Positions 1-8,915 of a stretch of 64,000 nucleotides of DNA are shown here, piece after piece. The stretch is from Micromonospora sp. MP36 (lineage in GTDB: Bacteria; Actinomycetota; Actinomycetes; Mycobacteriales; Micromonosporaceae), in contig NZ_VSFA01000035.1 in the NCBI RefSeq assembly GCF_008119785.1, forward strand, positions 1 through 64,000, read 5' to 3'. The notes beneath the pieces are model-generated. The model ran no database searches. It saw only the letters and a program-made list of their open reading frames with translations, and was not told the origin of the DNA. Position numbers and translations under genes: made by a program. Each line of letters starts with the position of its first letter. The first letter of the stretch is position 1.

Positions 1-21
1 CCCCTCCGGCGTGTTACGGGT

Positions 22-2853
22 TCAGCTGGTGAACTTGAAGTAGGCGCGGTACTGGAATCCGTTGTCGAGGGTCAGGACGAACTCACGGCAGGTGCCGGCC
101 CAGGCGGGGTCGGTCTTCCACGGGTAGTTGTACTGACCGTTGGCGCTGACCGACATGCTCGACCCGCCCGGGTTGCGCGCGGCGACCGGGGTCGGCCGCG
201 GTGTGACCGACCCGTCCGGGTTGATGGTCTTGAGCGTGCCGCAGTCGACCAGCCGCGAGTACGGCGACCCGGAGGCGAGGATGTCCAGGCCCCGGTTCGC
301 CGACAGCTGGAACTTCATCGGCGCGGCGTCACCGGCGATGACGGTGTTGAGCGCCGGCTGCGCTGAGCGGCCGACGAAGTCACCCCGGCAGGACGGGTGG
401 GTGTCGAACGCCTCCGCGTTGTCGTTGCGACCGGTGGTGCCCTGCACCGCGCTGTAGCCCAGACCACGACGGGCGAACGAGGCCCAGAGAGTGCAGGCGT
501 TCTCCCCACCCGTGAGGGCGGCGTCGGCCGCGATGATCGCGTTACGGCCGGTCACGAAGCCCGGACCACAACCCTGCATCTTCAACCCATCGATCACCAA
601 CTGCAGAGCCAGGTTGTTACCGCCGGTGTTCCACCCCTCGTAGACGTTCGGGTTGAACCCGTGCCGGTCGACGAGGTCCCAGGTCATGTCCCACAGCACG
701 GCCGCCCAGCCGTGACCGATGCCGTGCGGAGCGGCCAGCGACGTGCCGTCCAGCCAGCCGCCGGTCTTGATGCTGTCGTAGGTGAACGGCTGGATCTCCA
801 TGTTCCGCGAGTACGGCCGCGGCCGAATACCCCCACCGACCCGGCTCGCCTCGAACAGCGCGTACTGCCCGTACCCGCGGGCCTTCTCCGGGTCGTCGAT
901 GGCGGGGTTGAGCAGCGCGGTGATCGCGAGGAAGTCACTCCAGCCCTCGCCCATCTGCTCCTCGCCGGTGAGGCAGTTTACCGTCGGACCGCCGGTGAGC
1001 CGGTTCGAGACGCCGTGGCCGTACTCGTGGAAGATCGTCTCCGAGCGGAACGAGGCATCCCGCATCGCCGGCCGGGCCAGGTTCCGCTGCACCCGCCCCG
1101 ACGCCGGAAGCCCCGCCTTGATGCGGTTGCCGTCGGCCTGGCTCACCATGACTGCGGGAATGCCGACCGCCGGGCTCATGGATCCGCTCATCACCGCCGG
1201 GGCGCCCGCGACGTTGTTGACCACCACCACTGCGGCGGCGCCGGCCTTCTCAGCGTTGGCCACCTGGGTGTAGAAGTTGCAACCGCTGGTCCGGTCGACC
1301 ACGGCGATCGCGCCCTGGGTCAGGCTGTAGGCGGTGCAGCCGTCGCCGGTCGCCCCGACGCCGTCGTTGACCAGCACCACCTCGCCGGCGAAGCCGGCGC
1401 TGGTGGGCGCGGGAGTGAACCGCGCGTACTCCGCCTCGTAGGTGCTGGCGGCGGAGCCGCCGTCGATGGTCACGGTGTTGGGCAGGCCGAACTGGTTGCC
1501 CGGCCAGAGGAACATCTGCATCCGGGGGCGGCCACCGTCCAGCGCCGGCGTGGAGAAGTTGGCGTTGTTCTGGCCGGAGCCGTCGTGCGCCTCGCACTGC
1601 ACGTCGTCGCCGCCGGTGCCACCCCGGCCGTAGTTGTTGACCTGGAAGTTGCCGGACGCCTCGTCGAACCCGTACCGGTAGCTCAGGTCGTGGACGATGT
1701 TGCACCAGTAGAACTGGTTCACCACCGCGGCCTGCGTGTAGGTCTGCGGGTGCTCGTTCAGGTCGGCGGGGAAGTTGAAGGTGAGGCCGGCGCCGCCCTC
1801 GGCGGAGCTGCCGGGGTCGATCTGGTTGTTGGCGTCCCGGTCGGTGTAGGCATGCGCGTTGTTGCCCCGGGTGATGGTGTATTCGGCGCCCGGGGCGCCG
1901 TCGGTGTCGTGCCAGCCGTACGGCGAGGCGTCCCCGTCCGCCGGGTTGGTGACCAGGGTCTGGGGGCCGTCGTTCGGGTCGCCCTTGGGGAACTCGAAGA
2001 CGCGGTAGCTGGACCCGTCATCGGCCGGATTCGGGGGGCTGACCTTCGTCGCGGGAATGCTGGCGGTGGCGACCTTCGTGGCGGGAGCCTCGCGGCGGCC
2101 GAGCGTGGCGGCCAGCTCCGCAGGACTGTCCTGATGGGTCCAGTCGTCGGCGTTGAGCAGCTCACCGGTCTGGGCGTCGATGCTGGCGTTCCACAGGTGC
2201 ACATCGGAGGAGTCGTCGATCACCAGTTGCCAGGCCAGCCGCAGTCCGTCGTCGGTGGGCTGCCAGCCCAGCTTCGCCGGGATCGGCTGATCCGAGATCC
2301 CAGCACCGGACACCATCGTCCGCTGCGCCGCGCCGGCGCTGCGGCTCATCACCTTCGGGCTGGCCGGCTCGGCCAGATCCAGGGCGTCGGCGGCGGCCTG
2401 CACGGCCTCGACCGCATCCAGGGACGCGGTGCCGGAGGCCTTGTCCGACAGGCCGGACACCAGACTGTCACCGACGAAGACGACACTGCCGTCCCGGGCG
2501 ACGCTCACCGTCGCCGTGGCCCCGAACACCTCCAGGTCCCGGTGCCGCTGCGCCAGGTTCACGTGCGTGACCCCGTTGTGGCGACTCGTGTAGCTCGACG
2601 CCACCGCCAGATCACTCACGTCTGCGGCACGGACACCGTAGTCGTCCGGATGCGCGCGCACATAGGACACGGCGATGTCGTTTGCCGCGCCCTCGTTCGG
2701 GCCGGTCAGGAAAATCGGATTCTTCGCACCGGCCCCGTCGGGCTCCGCCCAGGCCGGTCCCCCGGCCAACGACGTCACCGACGCGACCAGGGTCGTGGAC
2801 AACAACAACGCAGCGTTGCGACGACCACGGGATGGACGCCAATGCAGAGGCAC
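22..2853 (-). CDS. Secreted M36 (fungalysin-type) zinc metalloprotease with PA domain
   Basis: A secreted endopeptidase of 943 aa. A Sec-type signal peptide covers about residues 1-36 (Arg-rich start, hydrophobic core, AWA cleavage site). A propeptide of FTP/PepSY type follows (to about 240), then the M36 catalytic domain. The zinc motif HEYGH is at residues 609-613 and the third ligand is probably Glu636 in EGWSD. A protease-associated (PA) domain is inserted before the zinc site, at about residues 480-585. The C-terminal ~110 residues look like a small beta-rich appendage. The start is GTG at 2853, preceded by the strong ribosome site GAGAGGAG. The gene stands alone. It probably supports extracellular protein degradation, together with the secreted AA10 enzyme nearby. 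Family assignment is firm; substrate unknown. Confidence 0.93.
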   Translation of the reverse strand: MPLHWRPSRGRRNAALLLSTTLVASVTSLAGGPAWAEPDGAGAKNPIFLTGPNEGAANDIAVSYVRAHPDDYGVRAADVSDLAVASSYTSRHNGVTHVNLAQRHRDLEVFGATATVSVARDGSVVFVGDSLVSGLSDKASGTASLDAVEAVQAAADALDLAEPASPKVMSRSAGAAQRTMVSGAGISDQPIPAKLGWQPTDDGLRLAWQLVIDDSSDVHLWNASIDAQTGELLNADDWTHQDSPAELAATLGRREAPATKVATASIPATKVSPPNPADDGSSYRVFEFPKGDPNDGPQTLVTNPADGDASPYGWHDTDGAPGAEYTITRGNNAHAYTDRDANNQIDPGSSAEGGAGLTFNFPADLNEHPQTYTQAAVVNQFYWCNIVHDLSYRYGFDEASGNFQVNNYGRGGTGGDDVQCEAHDGSGQNNANFSTPALDGGRPRMQMFLWPGNQFGLPNTVTIDGGSAASTYEAEYARFTPAPTSAGFAGEVVLVNDGVGATGDGCTAYSLTQGAIAVVDRTSGCNFYTQVANAEKAGAAAVVVVNNVAGAPAVMSGSMSPAVGIPAVMVSQADGNRIKAGLPASGRVQRNLARPAMRDASFRSETIFHEYGHGVSNRLTGGPTVNCLTGEEQMGEGWSDFLAITALLNPAIDDPEKARGYGQYALFEASRVGGGIRPRPYSRNMEIQPFTYDSIKTGGWLDGTSLAAPHGIGHGWAAVLWDMTWDLVDRHGFNPNVYEGWNTGGNNLALQLVIDGLKMQGCGPGFVTGRNAIIAADAALTGGENACTLWASFARRGLGYSAVQGTTGRNDNAEAFDTHPSCRGDFVGRSAQPALNTVIAGDAAPMKFQLSANRGLDILASGSPYSRLVDCGTLKTINPDGSVTPRPTPVAARNPGGSSMSVSANGQYNYPWKTDPAWAGTCREFVLTLDNGFQYRAYFKFTS

Positions 2854-2951
2854 CGTTGCTCCTCTCGGGGGTTGGAAAAGACAGCACGGAACGCCGATCC
2901 ACCACCGCCCGAGGGCGGCCCGCCACGCCCATCCGCAGCACTCACCCGGAC

Positions 2952-2968
2952 GGTCACGTTCAGTGACC
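2952..2968. promoter_or_regulatory. Inverted repeat upstream of the M36 protease
   Basis: Perfect arms GGTCAC and GTGACC, separated by 5 nt, lie about 100 nt upstream of the protease start. Size and position suit an operator for a dimeric repressor, but no regulator is next to it. In the rest of 2854-3282 I see only one doubtful small reading frame (3117-3239). Confidence 0.35.
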
Positions 2969-3116
2969 AGACCCGCGCGAGGTGAATTGCATCGACGCTA
3001 CGGTGCCCCTTGCAGCCGATCATCCGACGAGTGGCGAAACATTCATCCAGCAGCTTCTACTCCTGTCGCGACCCGCCAGTCGCCCCACTGCGGAGGCGTT
3101 CACCGCACGGGACGAA

Positions 3117-3239
3117 TCAGCTCAACTGGATGGCGTCGTGGACGAGCTTCACCAGGCCGAGCAGGAAGATGCCGGTCAGGCCCAGCCGCGCGATCCACGG
3201 CAGCGCCGGGTGGGCCAGCGCGGCAGCGCCGGCGGGCAA
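3117..3239 (-). CDS. Possible 40-aa single-pass membrane peptide or gene remnant
   Basis: An open frame of 40 codons from TTG at 3239 encodes one clear hydrophobic segment (LGLTGIFLLGLVKLVHDAI). A stop codon lies just upstream in frame, and there is no good ribosome site. The amphipathic-hydrophobic pattern on this strand is better than chance, so it may be a small membrane protein or the 3' end of a decayed gene. I do not recognise it. Confidence 0.2.
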   Translation of the reverse strand: MPAGAAALAHPALPWIARLGLTGIFLLGLVKLVHDAIQLS

Positions 3240-3282
3240 CCGGCGTCACGTTCTGGCGAAAGGGCGACACCTGCGCGTACGG

Positions 3283-3852
3283 TCACTGCCTGGGCTGCGC
3301 GGCCAGCTTCGCCATCAGCTCGACCTCGGCGGACCGTGACCGTTCGATGCGCCGGGCCAACTCCCGGATCCGCTCACTGGTGCCGGCGCGCACCTGCGCC
3401 CGGGCGAGGCCGGCCGCCGTCCGCTGGTGCGCGCTGAGCACCTCCAGCAGCACCCGGTCCACGTCGCCGGTCGGGGCGGCGCGCAGCCGGGCCAGGCCGG
3501 CGACGGCGTCGCTGTGTCCGGAGTGGTCGTGCCGGGCGGCGGCGGCCACCGCCGAGGGGCCGGCGTCACGCAACCAGCCACGCATGGTGGCGAGTTCGTC
3601 GGTCTCGGTGACGTCGATGGCGGCGATGAGCGTACGGATCTGGGGGTCGGTCGTGCGGGCGAGCCCGCGCCGGACGATCTCCAGGGTCTGTTCGGTGTGC
3701 GTCGCCATCATGGTCAGGAACAGCACGTCGATGCCGCTGGTCGGGGTGTCGGCGGCCGCGCTCGGCGCCGGGGCGGGCCGGGCCGGATCGGGTGCGCAAC
3801 CGGCGGTGGGCAGCAGGACCAGCAGCAGGACGGCGGACACCAGGTGATGCAT
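3283..3852 (-). CDS. DUF305-like lipoprotein with degenerate His motifs
   Basis: A 189-aa exported protein. The start is ATG at 3852, with AGAGGTG upstream. Residues 1-20 form a lipoprotein signal ending in the lipobox LPTAGC, so it is probably lipid-anchored outside the membrane. The rest follows the two-repeat DUF305 (ferritin-like) helical pattern. DUF305 repeats normally carry MMIPHH motifs. Here they read FLTMMATHTEQ and VLLEVLSAHQR, each keeping only one His, which suggests altered or lost metal binding. A His-rich stretch (RHDHSGHSD) lies between the repeats. DUF305 proteins often accompany copper-handling genes, and the neighbouring gene encodes a copper enzyme (AA10), but no functional link is shown. 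Confidence 0.8.
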   Translation of the reverse strand: MHHLVSAVLLLVLLPTAGCAPDPARPAPAPSAAADTPTSGIDVLFLTMMATHTEQTLEIVRRGLARTTDPQIRTLIAAIDVTETDELATMRGWLRDAGPSAVAAAARHDHSGHSDAVAGLARLRAAPTGDVDRVLLEVLSAHQRTAAGLARAQVRAGTSERIRELARRIERSRSAEVELMAKLAAQPRQ

Positions 3853-3920
3853 GCCGCACCTCTGTTGTGGTGACCGGGCGTCGGGTGCGGCACACGCCGG
3901 GCGTGGCCGCACCCGCCGGG

Positions 3921-4661
3921 TCAGACCTGGAGCCACAGCGCCGGGGTGTTCGGCGGCTCCCAGCCCGGGAGCGCGGTGTGCGCCTGGCGGCAGCGGTACG
4001 TCAGGCCGCTGTAGGTGACCTGGTCACCGACCTGGTAGGCCCGGCCGGCGGTCCACGTGCCGCCGGGAGCCGGCGAGCTCGTCGGGGTCACGGTCGGACT
4101 GGGCGTGGGCGACGGCGTGGTCGGGGTCGGGCTGGGCGTCGGACCGCCTCCGCCGCCGATCTGCAGGTCCACACACGAGTAGAAGGCGTTGGCGGTGTCG
4201 GCGATGTTCCAGATGGCGAGGAGCTTCTGGCGTCCGGAGAACCCGCCGAGGTTGACGGTGTGCGACACGGTCGCGTCGGGCTGCCGGCCACCGCCGTCGA
4301 AGACGGCGACCCGGGTGTTGCCGATCCAGTACTCCCAGTTGCTGGTGGCGTGGCGGGCCGTGTTGACCCAGGTGAAGGTGACCGTGCTGCCGACCGAGGT
4401 GGCCGGCCAGTTACGGCTGTCGTCGTTCAGCACGGCGAACTGGGCGATCCCGGCGTGGCAGCTCCGCAGCCCCTTGGGGCCTTCGACGCTCTGCGGCTCG
4501 TACTTAATCTGGCCGCAGTCCGGGACCCGGTTCTGGGCGCACAGCGCCTGACGGCTGGGCGGCGAGGAGACGTAGCCGTGGGCCTGGGCGGGCGCGGCGA
4601 CGGCCAGGGTGGACGCGACGACGCCTGTGGTGAGGAGTGGGAAGCTGATTCTTCGACTCAT
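3921..4661 (-). CDS. AA10 lytic polysaccharide monooxygenase with CBM5/12
   Basis: A secreted copper enzyme that oxidatively cleaves crystalline polysaccharide, probably chitin. The 246-aa precursor has a signal peptide at residues 1-27 (ending PAQA). Mature His28 and His104 (in TARHATSNW) would form the copper histidine brace. The HGYVSSPPSR start and the YEPQSVEGPKG segment are typical of chitin-active AA10 proteins such as CBP21. A Pro/Thr/Ser linker leads to a C-terminal CBM5/12 chitin-binding module (about residues 203-246, WTAGRAYQVGDQVTY). The start is ATG at 4661 with GGAAGGAG upstream. It is a monocistronic gene. Family is firm; chitin preference is inferred from the binding module. 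Confidence 0.93.
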   Translation of the reverse strand: MSRRISFPLLTTGVVASTLAVAAPAQAHGYVSSPPSRQALCAQNRVPDCGQIKYEPQSVEGPKGLRSCHAGIAQFAVLNDDSRNWPATSVGSTVTFTWVNTARHATSNWEYWIGNTRVAVFDGGGRQPDATVSHTVNLGGFSGRQKLLAIWNIADTANAFYSCVDLQIGGGGGPTPSPTPTTPSPTPSPTVTPTSSPAPGGTWTAGRAYQVGDQVTYSGLTYRCRQAHTALPGWEPPNTPALWLQV

Positions 4662-4679
4662 GCCGGCTTCTCCTTCCGG

Positions 4680-4745
4680 GAAACGATGTGACGAACATAA
4701 ATTAAACCTTGTTAACAGTAAAGACTCTTGTCTATAGATTTCGCG
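4680..4745 (-). promoter_or_regulatory. AT-rich promoter region of the AA10 gene
   Basis: This is one of the few AT-rich stretches in the window, directly upstream of the AA10 gene. Read on the minus strand it contains TTTACT, then GTTAACAAGG, then TTTAATTTATG, giving plausible -35 and -10 elements. TTAA repeats flank the -35 area and could bind a regulator. The rest of 4662-4949 shows nothing else. Confidence 0.4.
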
Positions 4746-4949
4746 ATCGTGGCCCGGCCACGCATGCAGTCGACGGCGCGAAGTCGCGGCCCGGGAGGCA
4801 CGCCCGGATGCCGCCGAAGCGGGCACACCCGCCGACGGGGCGTGTCAGGATCACCCTCGCGGGCGGCGTGCGTCTGATGCCGCCATCTGCCGGCAGGCGG
4901 CCCCGACCCATCCGGCGCCGGGCCGCCGTGAGCTGTGGATGAGGGCGGG

Positions 4950-5339
4950 ATGAAATACCAGGAGTTCGTGGCGCGAGTGCGCGAACGGGGCGAGTACGAC
5001 GACGCCGCGGAGGCGCAGCAGGTGATCAGCGTCGTGGTGACCACTCTCGCGGAGCGGTTGACCGCGGACGAGGCGCGGCAGCTCGGCTCGCAGCTGCCGG
5101 AACAGCTGGGCGACTTCCTCAAGACCGCCGGCGGCGGCGGTCAGCGCGTGGCAGTGGCGGAATTCCTCCAGCGGATCAGCGACGGCACCGGCGCCACCGA
5201 GCGGACCGCCGAATGGGACGCCAGCGCCGTCCTCACGACCATCGCCGACGCGGTGTCCGGCGGCGAGCTCAACGACGTGCTGACCCAGCTGCCGTCCGGT
5301 TACGCGACCCTGTTCGGCCGGCCCAGCGTGTCGGGCTGA
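4950..5339 (+). CDS. DUF2267 domain protein
   Basis: A 129-aa soluble protein, all DUF2267: the N-terminus MKYQEFVARV, a central LTADEARQLGSQLP and repeated helical segments. DUF2267 proteins are small helical proteins of unknown biochemistry, often found near stress genes in actinobacteria. The start is ATG at 4950, close behind GAGGGCGGG. An upstream in-frame ATG at 4935 lacks a ribosome site. It is followed convergently by the MFS gene, with 13 nt between stop codons. Confidence 0.85.
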   Translation: MKYQEFVARVRERGEYDDAAEAQQVISVVVTTLAERLTADEARQLGSQLPEQLGDFLKTAGGGGQRVAVAEFLQRISDGTGATERTAEWDASAVLTTIADAVSGGELNDVLTQLPSGYATLFGRPSVSG

Positions 5340-5352
5340 ATCACGCCGCCGG

Positions 5353-6990
5353 TCACGCCGCCGCCTGGTTGTCCGTCATCGCCGTCTCGGCCGAGGCCGG
5401 CAGCAGGTGGCGCACCTCGGGCGCGCCCTCGGCGAGTTCCCGGGCCCGGTCCTCGGCCCGCTGGTCGGCCTCCGTCAGCCGGCCACCGTGCTGGCGCAGG
5501 TGCTCGTCCCAGGACGGCACCAGGTAGACCTCGGTGAGCTGGTCCGGGGTCTCCCCGGCGCGGAACAGGCCCCACCGCATCGCCCCGGTGCGCTGCCGGA
5601 ACCCCCGGATGTGCTCCATCGCCGCCACGAACTCGGCCTGCCGCTCCGGCCGGACCGTGTAGATGACCAGCACCAGCACCGGACCGATCCGGGGGTCCGG
5701 TTCGAGCACCAGCGACAGCGGTGGCCGGTAGACGGCCGGATCCTTGATCACCCCGCGCAGGTCGGGCAGCGGCCAGATCTGCGACGTCACCGCGCCGATC
5801 AGCATCAGCGCGGCGGCGACGTAGAACGCGCCGACGAGCCCGCCGAAGTCGGCCACCACACCCCACAGGAACGCGCCGACCGCCTGTCCGCCGCCCTGGA
5901 CCACCTGGTAGACGGCCAGCCCGCGGGCGCGTACCCAGGCCGGCAGGAACAACTGGATCTCGGCGTTGACGTTGGCGAGGACGGCCACCCAGGCCACCCC
6001 GGCGGGCAGCAGCGCGACCAGCACCACCGGGATGATCCGGACCGACGCCACCACCGCCAGCGTCGCCCCGTACAGCAGCCCCGCCACCAGCAGGAACTGG
6101 TTGGCGGTCAGCCGGGTGCGGATCCACGGCAGCAGCAGGGCACCCACGATGGCACCCACCCCGAGCGCGGCCAGCAGCAGGCCGTATCCGCTGGAGTTCA
6201 TGTGCAGGCGGCGGCTGGCCACCAGCGGCAGCAGCGCCCACAGCGCGCTCGCCGGGATCACGAACACCAGCGCGCGGCGCAGCAGCCGGCGCACGGTCGG
6301 CGAGTGGCGGACGTACCGGCCGCCGGCCCGCAGTGCGGCGGTGAACCGCTCGGGCACCTCGACGGCGCGGGCGTCGCCGGGCCGCCACCGGACCAGCGCC
6401 AGCGCGAAGATCAGGAACGCCACGGCGTTGAAGCCGAAGACCGGGGCCACGCCCGCCCGGGCGATCAGCACACCGGCCACGGCCGGCCCCACGGCCCGGG
6501 CCACGTTGACACTGATCGAGCCGAGCGCGGAGGCCGCCCGCAACTGCTCGCGGGACACCAGCTCCGGGATCACCGCCGCCCACGCCGGCAGGGTCAGCGC
6601 CTGCCCCACCCCGAAGGCGAACGTGAGCGTGAGCAGCAGCGCCGGTGGCATCCGCCCGGCCGCCGTGAGCAGTGTCAACGCCACGGCCACCACGACCATG
6701 AACAGTTGCACGGCGACCAGCAGGTGCCGGCGGTCGAAGGTGTCCGCGAGGGCGCCGGCGGGCAGCGCCAGCAGCAGCATCGGCAGCAGGCTGGCGGTCT
6801 GCACCAGGGCGACCAGGGTGGAGGCGTTCGACGTGTGGACCAGCAGCCACTGAGCGCCGACGGTCTGCATCCAGGTGCCGATGTTCGCCGCGAGCAGCGC
6901 CAGCCACAGGCTGCGGTAGGCCGCCGTGCGCAGCGGCGCCCACGCCGAGATCTGAGGCTCGGCCGCGGTGGCGTCGTTGGCGGCTACCAC
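5353..6990 (-). CDS. MFS exporter with C-terminal ABM/Dabb-like domain
   Basis: A 545-aa major facilitator of the EntS/MFS_3 type. Residues about 20-410 hold the transmembrane region, including the ADTFDRRHLL loop motif between TM2 and TM3. The last ~110 residues are soluble and look like a dimeric alpha/beta-barrel antibiotic-monooxygenase domain (VLVLVIYTVRPERQAEFVAAM through MRWGLFRAGETPDQLTEVYLV). Some actinobacterial and proteobacterial EntS-like transporters carry this fusion; its role is unknown. The likely start is GTG at 6990, overlapping the end of the SDR gene, so the two are translationally coupled. Substrate unknown. Confidence 0.87.
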   Translation of the reverse strand: MVAANDATAAEPQISAWAPLRTAAYRSLWLALLAANIGTWMQTVGAQWLLVHTSNASTLVALVQTASLLPMLLLALPAGALADTFDRRHLLVAVQLFMVVVAVALTLLTAAGRMPPALLLTLTFAFGVGQALTLPAWAAVIPELVSREQLRAASALGSISVNVARAVGPAVAGVLIARAGVAPVFGFNAVAFLIFALALVRWRPGDARAVEVPERFTAALRAGGRYVRHSPTVRRLLRRALVFVIPASALWALLPLVASRRLHMNSSGYGLLLAALGVGAIVGALLLPWIRTRLTANQFLLVAGLLYGATLAVVASVRIIPVVLVALLPAGVAWVAVLANVNAEIQLFLPAWVRARGLAVYQVVQGGGQAVGAFLWGVVADFGGLVGAFYVAAALMLIGAVTSQIWPLPDLRGVIKDPAVYRPPLSLVLEPDPRIGPVLVLVIYTVRPERQAEFVAAMEHIRGFRQRTGAMRWGLFRAGETPDQLTEVYLVPSWDEHLRQHGGRLTEADQRAEDRARELAEGAPEVRHLLPASAETAMTDNQAAA

Positions 6991-7679
6991 CGGCCGTCCG
7001 CCCGCAGCACCCGCTCCCCGGAGACGTACAGGTCGTCGGGGGTGAACTGGAGCAGCCGCACCACCTCGGGCGCCACCTGCTCGGGCATGGCGTAGATCTC
7101 GTCGAGGAACTCGTCGCCGACGCGCTCCTGCAGCCGGGTGGGCATCGGCCCCGGGTGCAGCTGCATGACCTTGATCCGGTTGCTGTGCTGCGCCTCGGCG
7201 AGGGATTCGATGAGGCTGGCGCCGTAGCTCTTGGTGGCCCGGTAGACGGGGATGCCGGGGCGGGCGTGGGTCACCGCGATCGCGCCGACGTACACCAGGT
7301 TGCCGAAGTTCTGCCGGTGCAGGTGGTGCAGGGCCTCCTTGCACACGTAGGTGGTGCCGAGCACGTTGACCTCGACCGCCCGGCGGATCCGCTGCGGGGA
7401 CAGTTCCTCGAGGGCCCCGCCCGCCCACACGGAGGCGCAGGCGGCGACGCCGTCGATCACGTCGTACCGGTCGACCGCCTCGGCGAACGCGTCCCGGACC
7501 TGCTCGTAGGAGGAGATGTCGCAGACGATCCCGGCGCACTGCAGGTCGTCGGAGACCGCGGCGATCTCGTCGGGCGCGTCGCCCAGGACGACCACCTGGT
7601 GCTCCTCGACGAGCAGGCGGGCGACGGCCAGACCGAGTCCGCTGGTTCCGCCGGCCACGATGAAGGTTCTGGCGCCCAT
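6984..7679 (-). CDS. Short-chain dehydrogenase/reductase
   Basis: A 231-aa cytoplasmic oxidoreductase of the classical SDR type. The nucleotide-binding GGTSGLG motif is at about residues 9-15 and the catalytic YRATK is near residue 147. The start is ATG at 7679. The gene is first in a two-gene operon with the MFS exporter, whose start codon lies inside its end. It may modify a small molecule that the transporter then exports; this is inference from context only. Confidence 0.87.
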   Translation of the reverse strand: MGARTFIVAGGTSGLGLAVARLLVEEHQVVVLGDAPDEIAAVSDDLQCAGIVCDISSYEQVRDAFAEAVDRYDVIDGVAACASVWAGGALEELSPQRIRRAVEVNVLGTTYVCKEALHHLHRQNFGNLVYVGAIAVTHARPGIPVYRATKSYGASLIESLAEAQHSNRIKVMQLHPGPMPTRLQERVGDEFLDEIYAMPEQVAPEVVRLLQFTPDDLYVSGERVLRADGRW

Positions 7680-7930
7680 CCCTCTCCAGTCGGTCGCGAC
7701 GCACGAGCGTTCGCGGGTGCGCCCGGGCTGCGTTCCCGCTCGGGCCGGTTCCACACCCGGGCGGCACGCGGGAGGCCGCCGACGCGGCGGCAGGCCGGGG
7801 CGGCGCGACCGGTCGGGGATCCGCCCCGGTCGCGGGGTGTGCGGACCGATTTTGCGGGAATGGCACGCCGGCCAGTACGGGACGCGACGCCGATCGCCGG
7901 CAGCAACTACTCGAAGATGGGTGAGCAGGC

Positions 7931-8905
7931 ATGACACGAAAGACCACCACGGGGGTCCGCTCGGTGACGGACGCCCTCGGCATCGAGCGCGCGGCCCAGG
8001 ACCGCGCAACGGAGGGGCTGGCCCGCGTCCTCGGCTGGATCAGCCTCGGTCTCGGCGTGACCGCCCTCGCCGCCGGGTCCCGCATCGCCCAGGCGTGCGG
8101 CGTCGGCGACTCACGCACCGCCCGGGCGGTGCTGCGGGCCGCCGGCGTCCGGGAGCTGGGCCACGCCGCGGCGCTGCTGATTCCCCGCCGCGCCGCCCTG
8201 AACACGTGGACCCGGGTGGCCGGTGACGCGATGGACCTGGCCGCGACGGGCCTGGCGATGCGCAACCGCCGCGGCAAGCGCCGGCGCCGGCTGGCGTACC
8301 CGATGGCGGCGCTCGCCGGAATCACCGCGGTCGACCTGTACGTCTCGGTCCGCGCGACCCAGCGCCGCCGGGTCCGCGACGGCGGCCGGGCGTACGGCTC
8401 GGTGACGGTCAACCGCACTCCGGAGGAGGCGTACAACTTCTGGCACGACTTCGAGAACCTGCCCCGGTTCATGTACCACCTCGAGTCCGTGCGCCGGACG
8501 GACCCGCAGCGGACGCGGTGGACCGCGAAGGCCCCCGCCGGCCGGAGCGTGCAGTGGGAGGCCGAGATCATCGAGGACCGGCCGAACCAGTTGATCCGGT
8601 GGCGTTCCGTCGACGGCGCGAAGGTCCCGAACTCCGGCACCGTACGGTTCATGCCGGCCGCCGGCAGCCGGGGCACCGAGGTGCGGGTCGAGCTGGAGTA
8701 CTCGGTGCCCGGGCGGCCCCTGGGTCGCCTGGCGGCGCGCGCGTTCGGCGAGCACCCGCAGCAGCAGATCTGCGACGACCTGCGGCGATTCAAGCAGGTC
8801 ATCGAGACCGGTGAGATCACCCGGTCCGACGGCACACCGGACGGCACGAGCCTCAAGTCGCAGGCCAGGCAGCGCCCGGCCCGACCGCTGGCCCGGATAG
8901 CGTGA
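7931..8905 (+). CDS. Membrane-associated SRPBCC (cyclase/dehydrase-like) protein
   Basis: A 324-aa protein. The N-terminal third has two or three hydrophobic segments (VLGWISLGLGVTALAAGS, MAALAGITAVDLYVSV), so it is membrane-anchored. From about residue 155 it carries a START/SRPBCC domain of the polyketide cyclase/dehydrase type (GSVTVNRTPEEAYNFWHDFENLPRF begins it). Such proteins are common in actinobacteria and are often annotated as cyclase/dehydrase; their real ligand is unknown. The start is ATG at 7931 behind GGTGAGCAGG. It sits 10 nt before the zinc alcohol dehydrogenase gene and is surely co-transcribed with it. Confidence 0.88.
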   Translation: MTRKTTTGVRSVTDALGIERAAQDRATEGLARVLGWISLGLGVTALAAGSRIAQACGVGDSRTARAVLRAAGVRELGHAAALLIPRRAALNTWTRVAGDAMDLAATGLAMRNRRGKRRRRLAYPMAALAGITAVDLYVSVRATQRRRVRDGGRAYGSVTVNRTPEEAYNFWHDFENLPRFMYHLESVRRTDPQRTRWTAKAPAGRSVQWEAEIIEDRPNQLIRWRSVDGAKVPNSGTVRFMPAAGSRGTEVRVELEYSVPGRPLGRLAARAFGEHPQQQICDDLRRFKQVIETGEITRSDGTPDGTSLKSQARQRPARPLARIA

Positions 8906-8915
8906 GGGAGACACG

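Noticed and set aside
397..2985. 862-codon open frame opposite the M36 protease
   Set aside because: Shadow of the protease gene: low-complexity Arg/Gly/Val-rich translation with no domain; the opposite strand has a complete protein with signal peptide and zinc motif.
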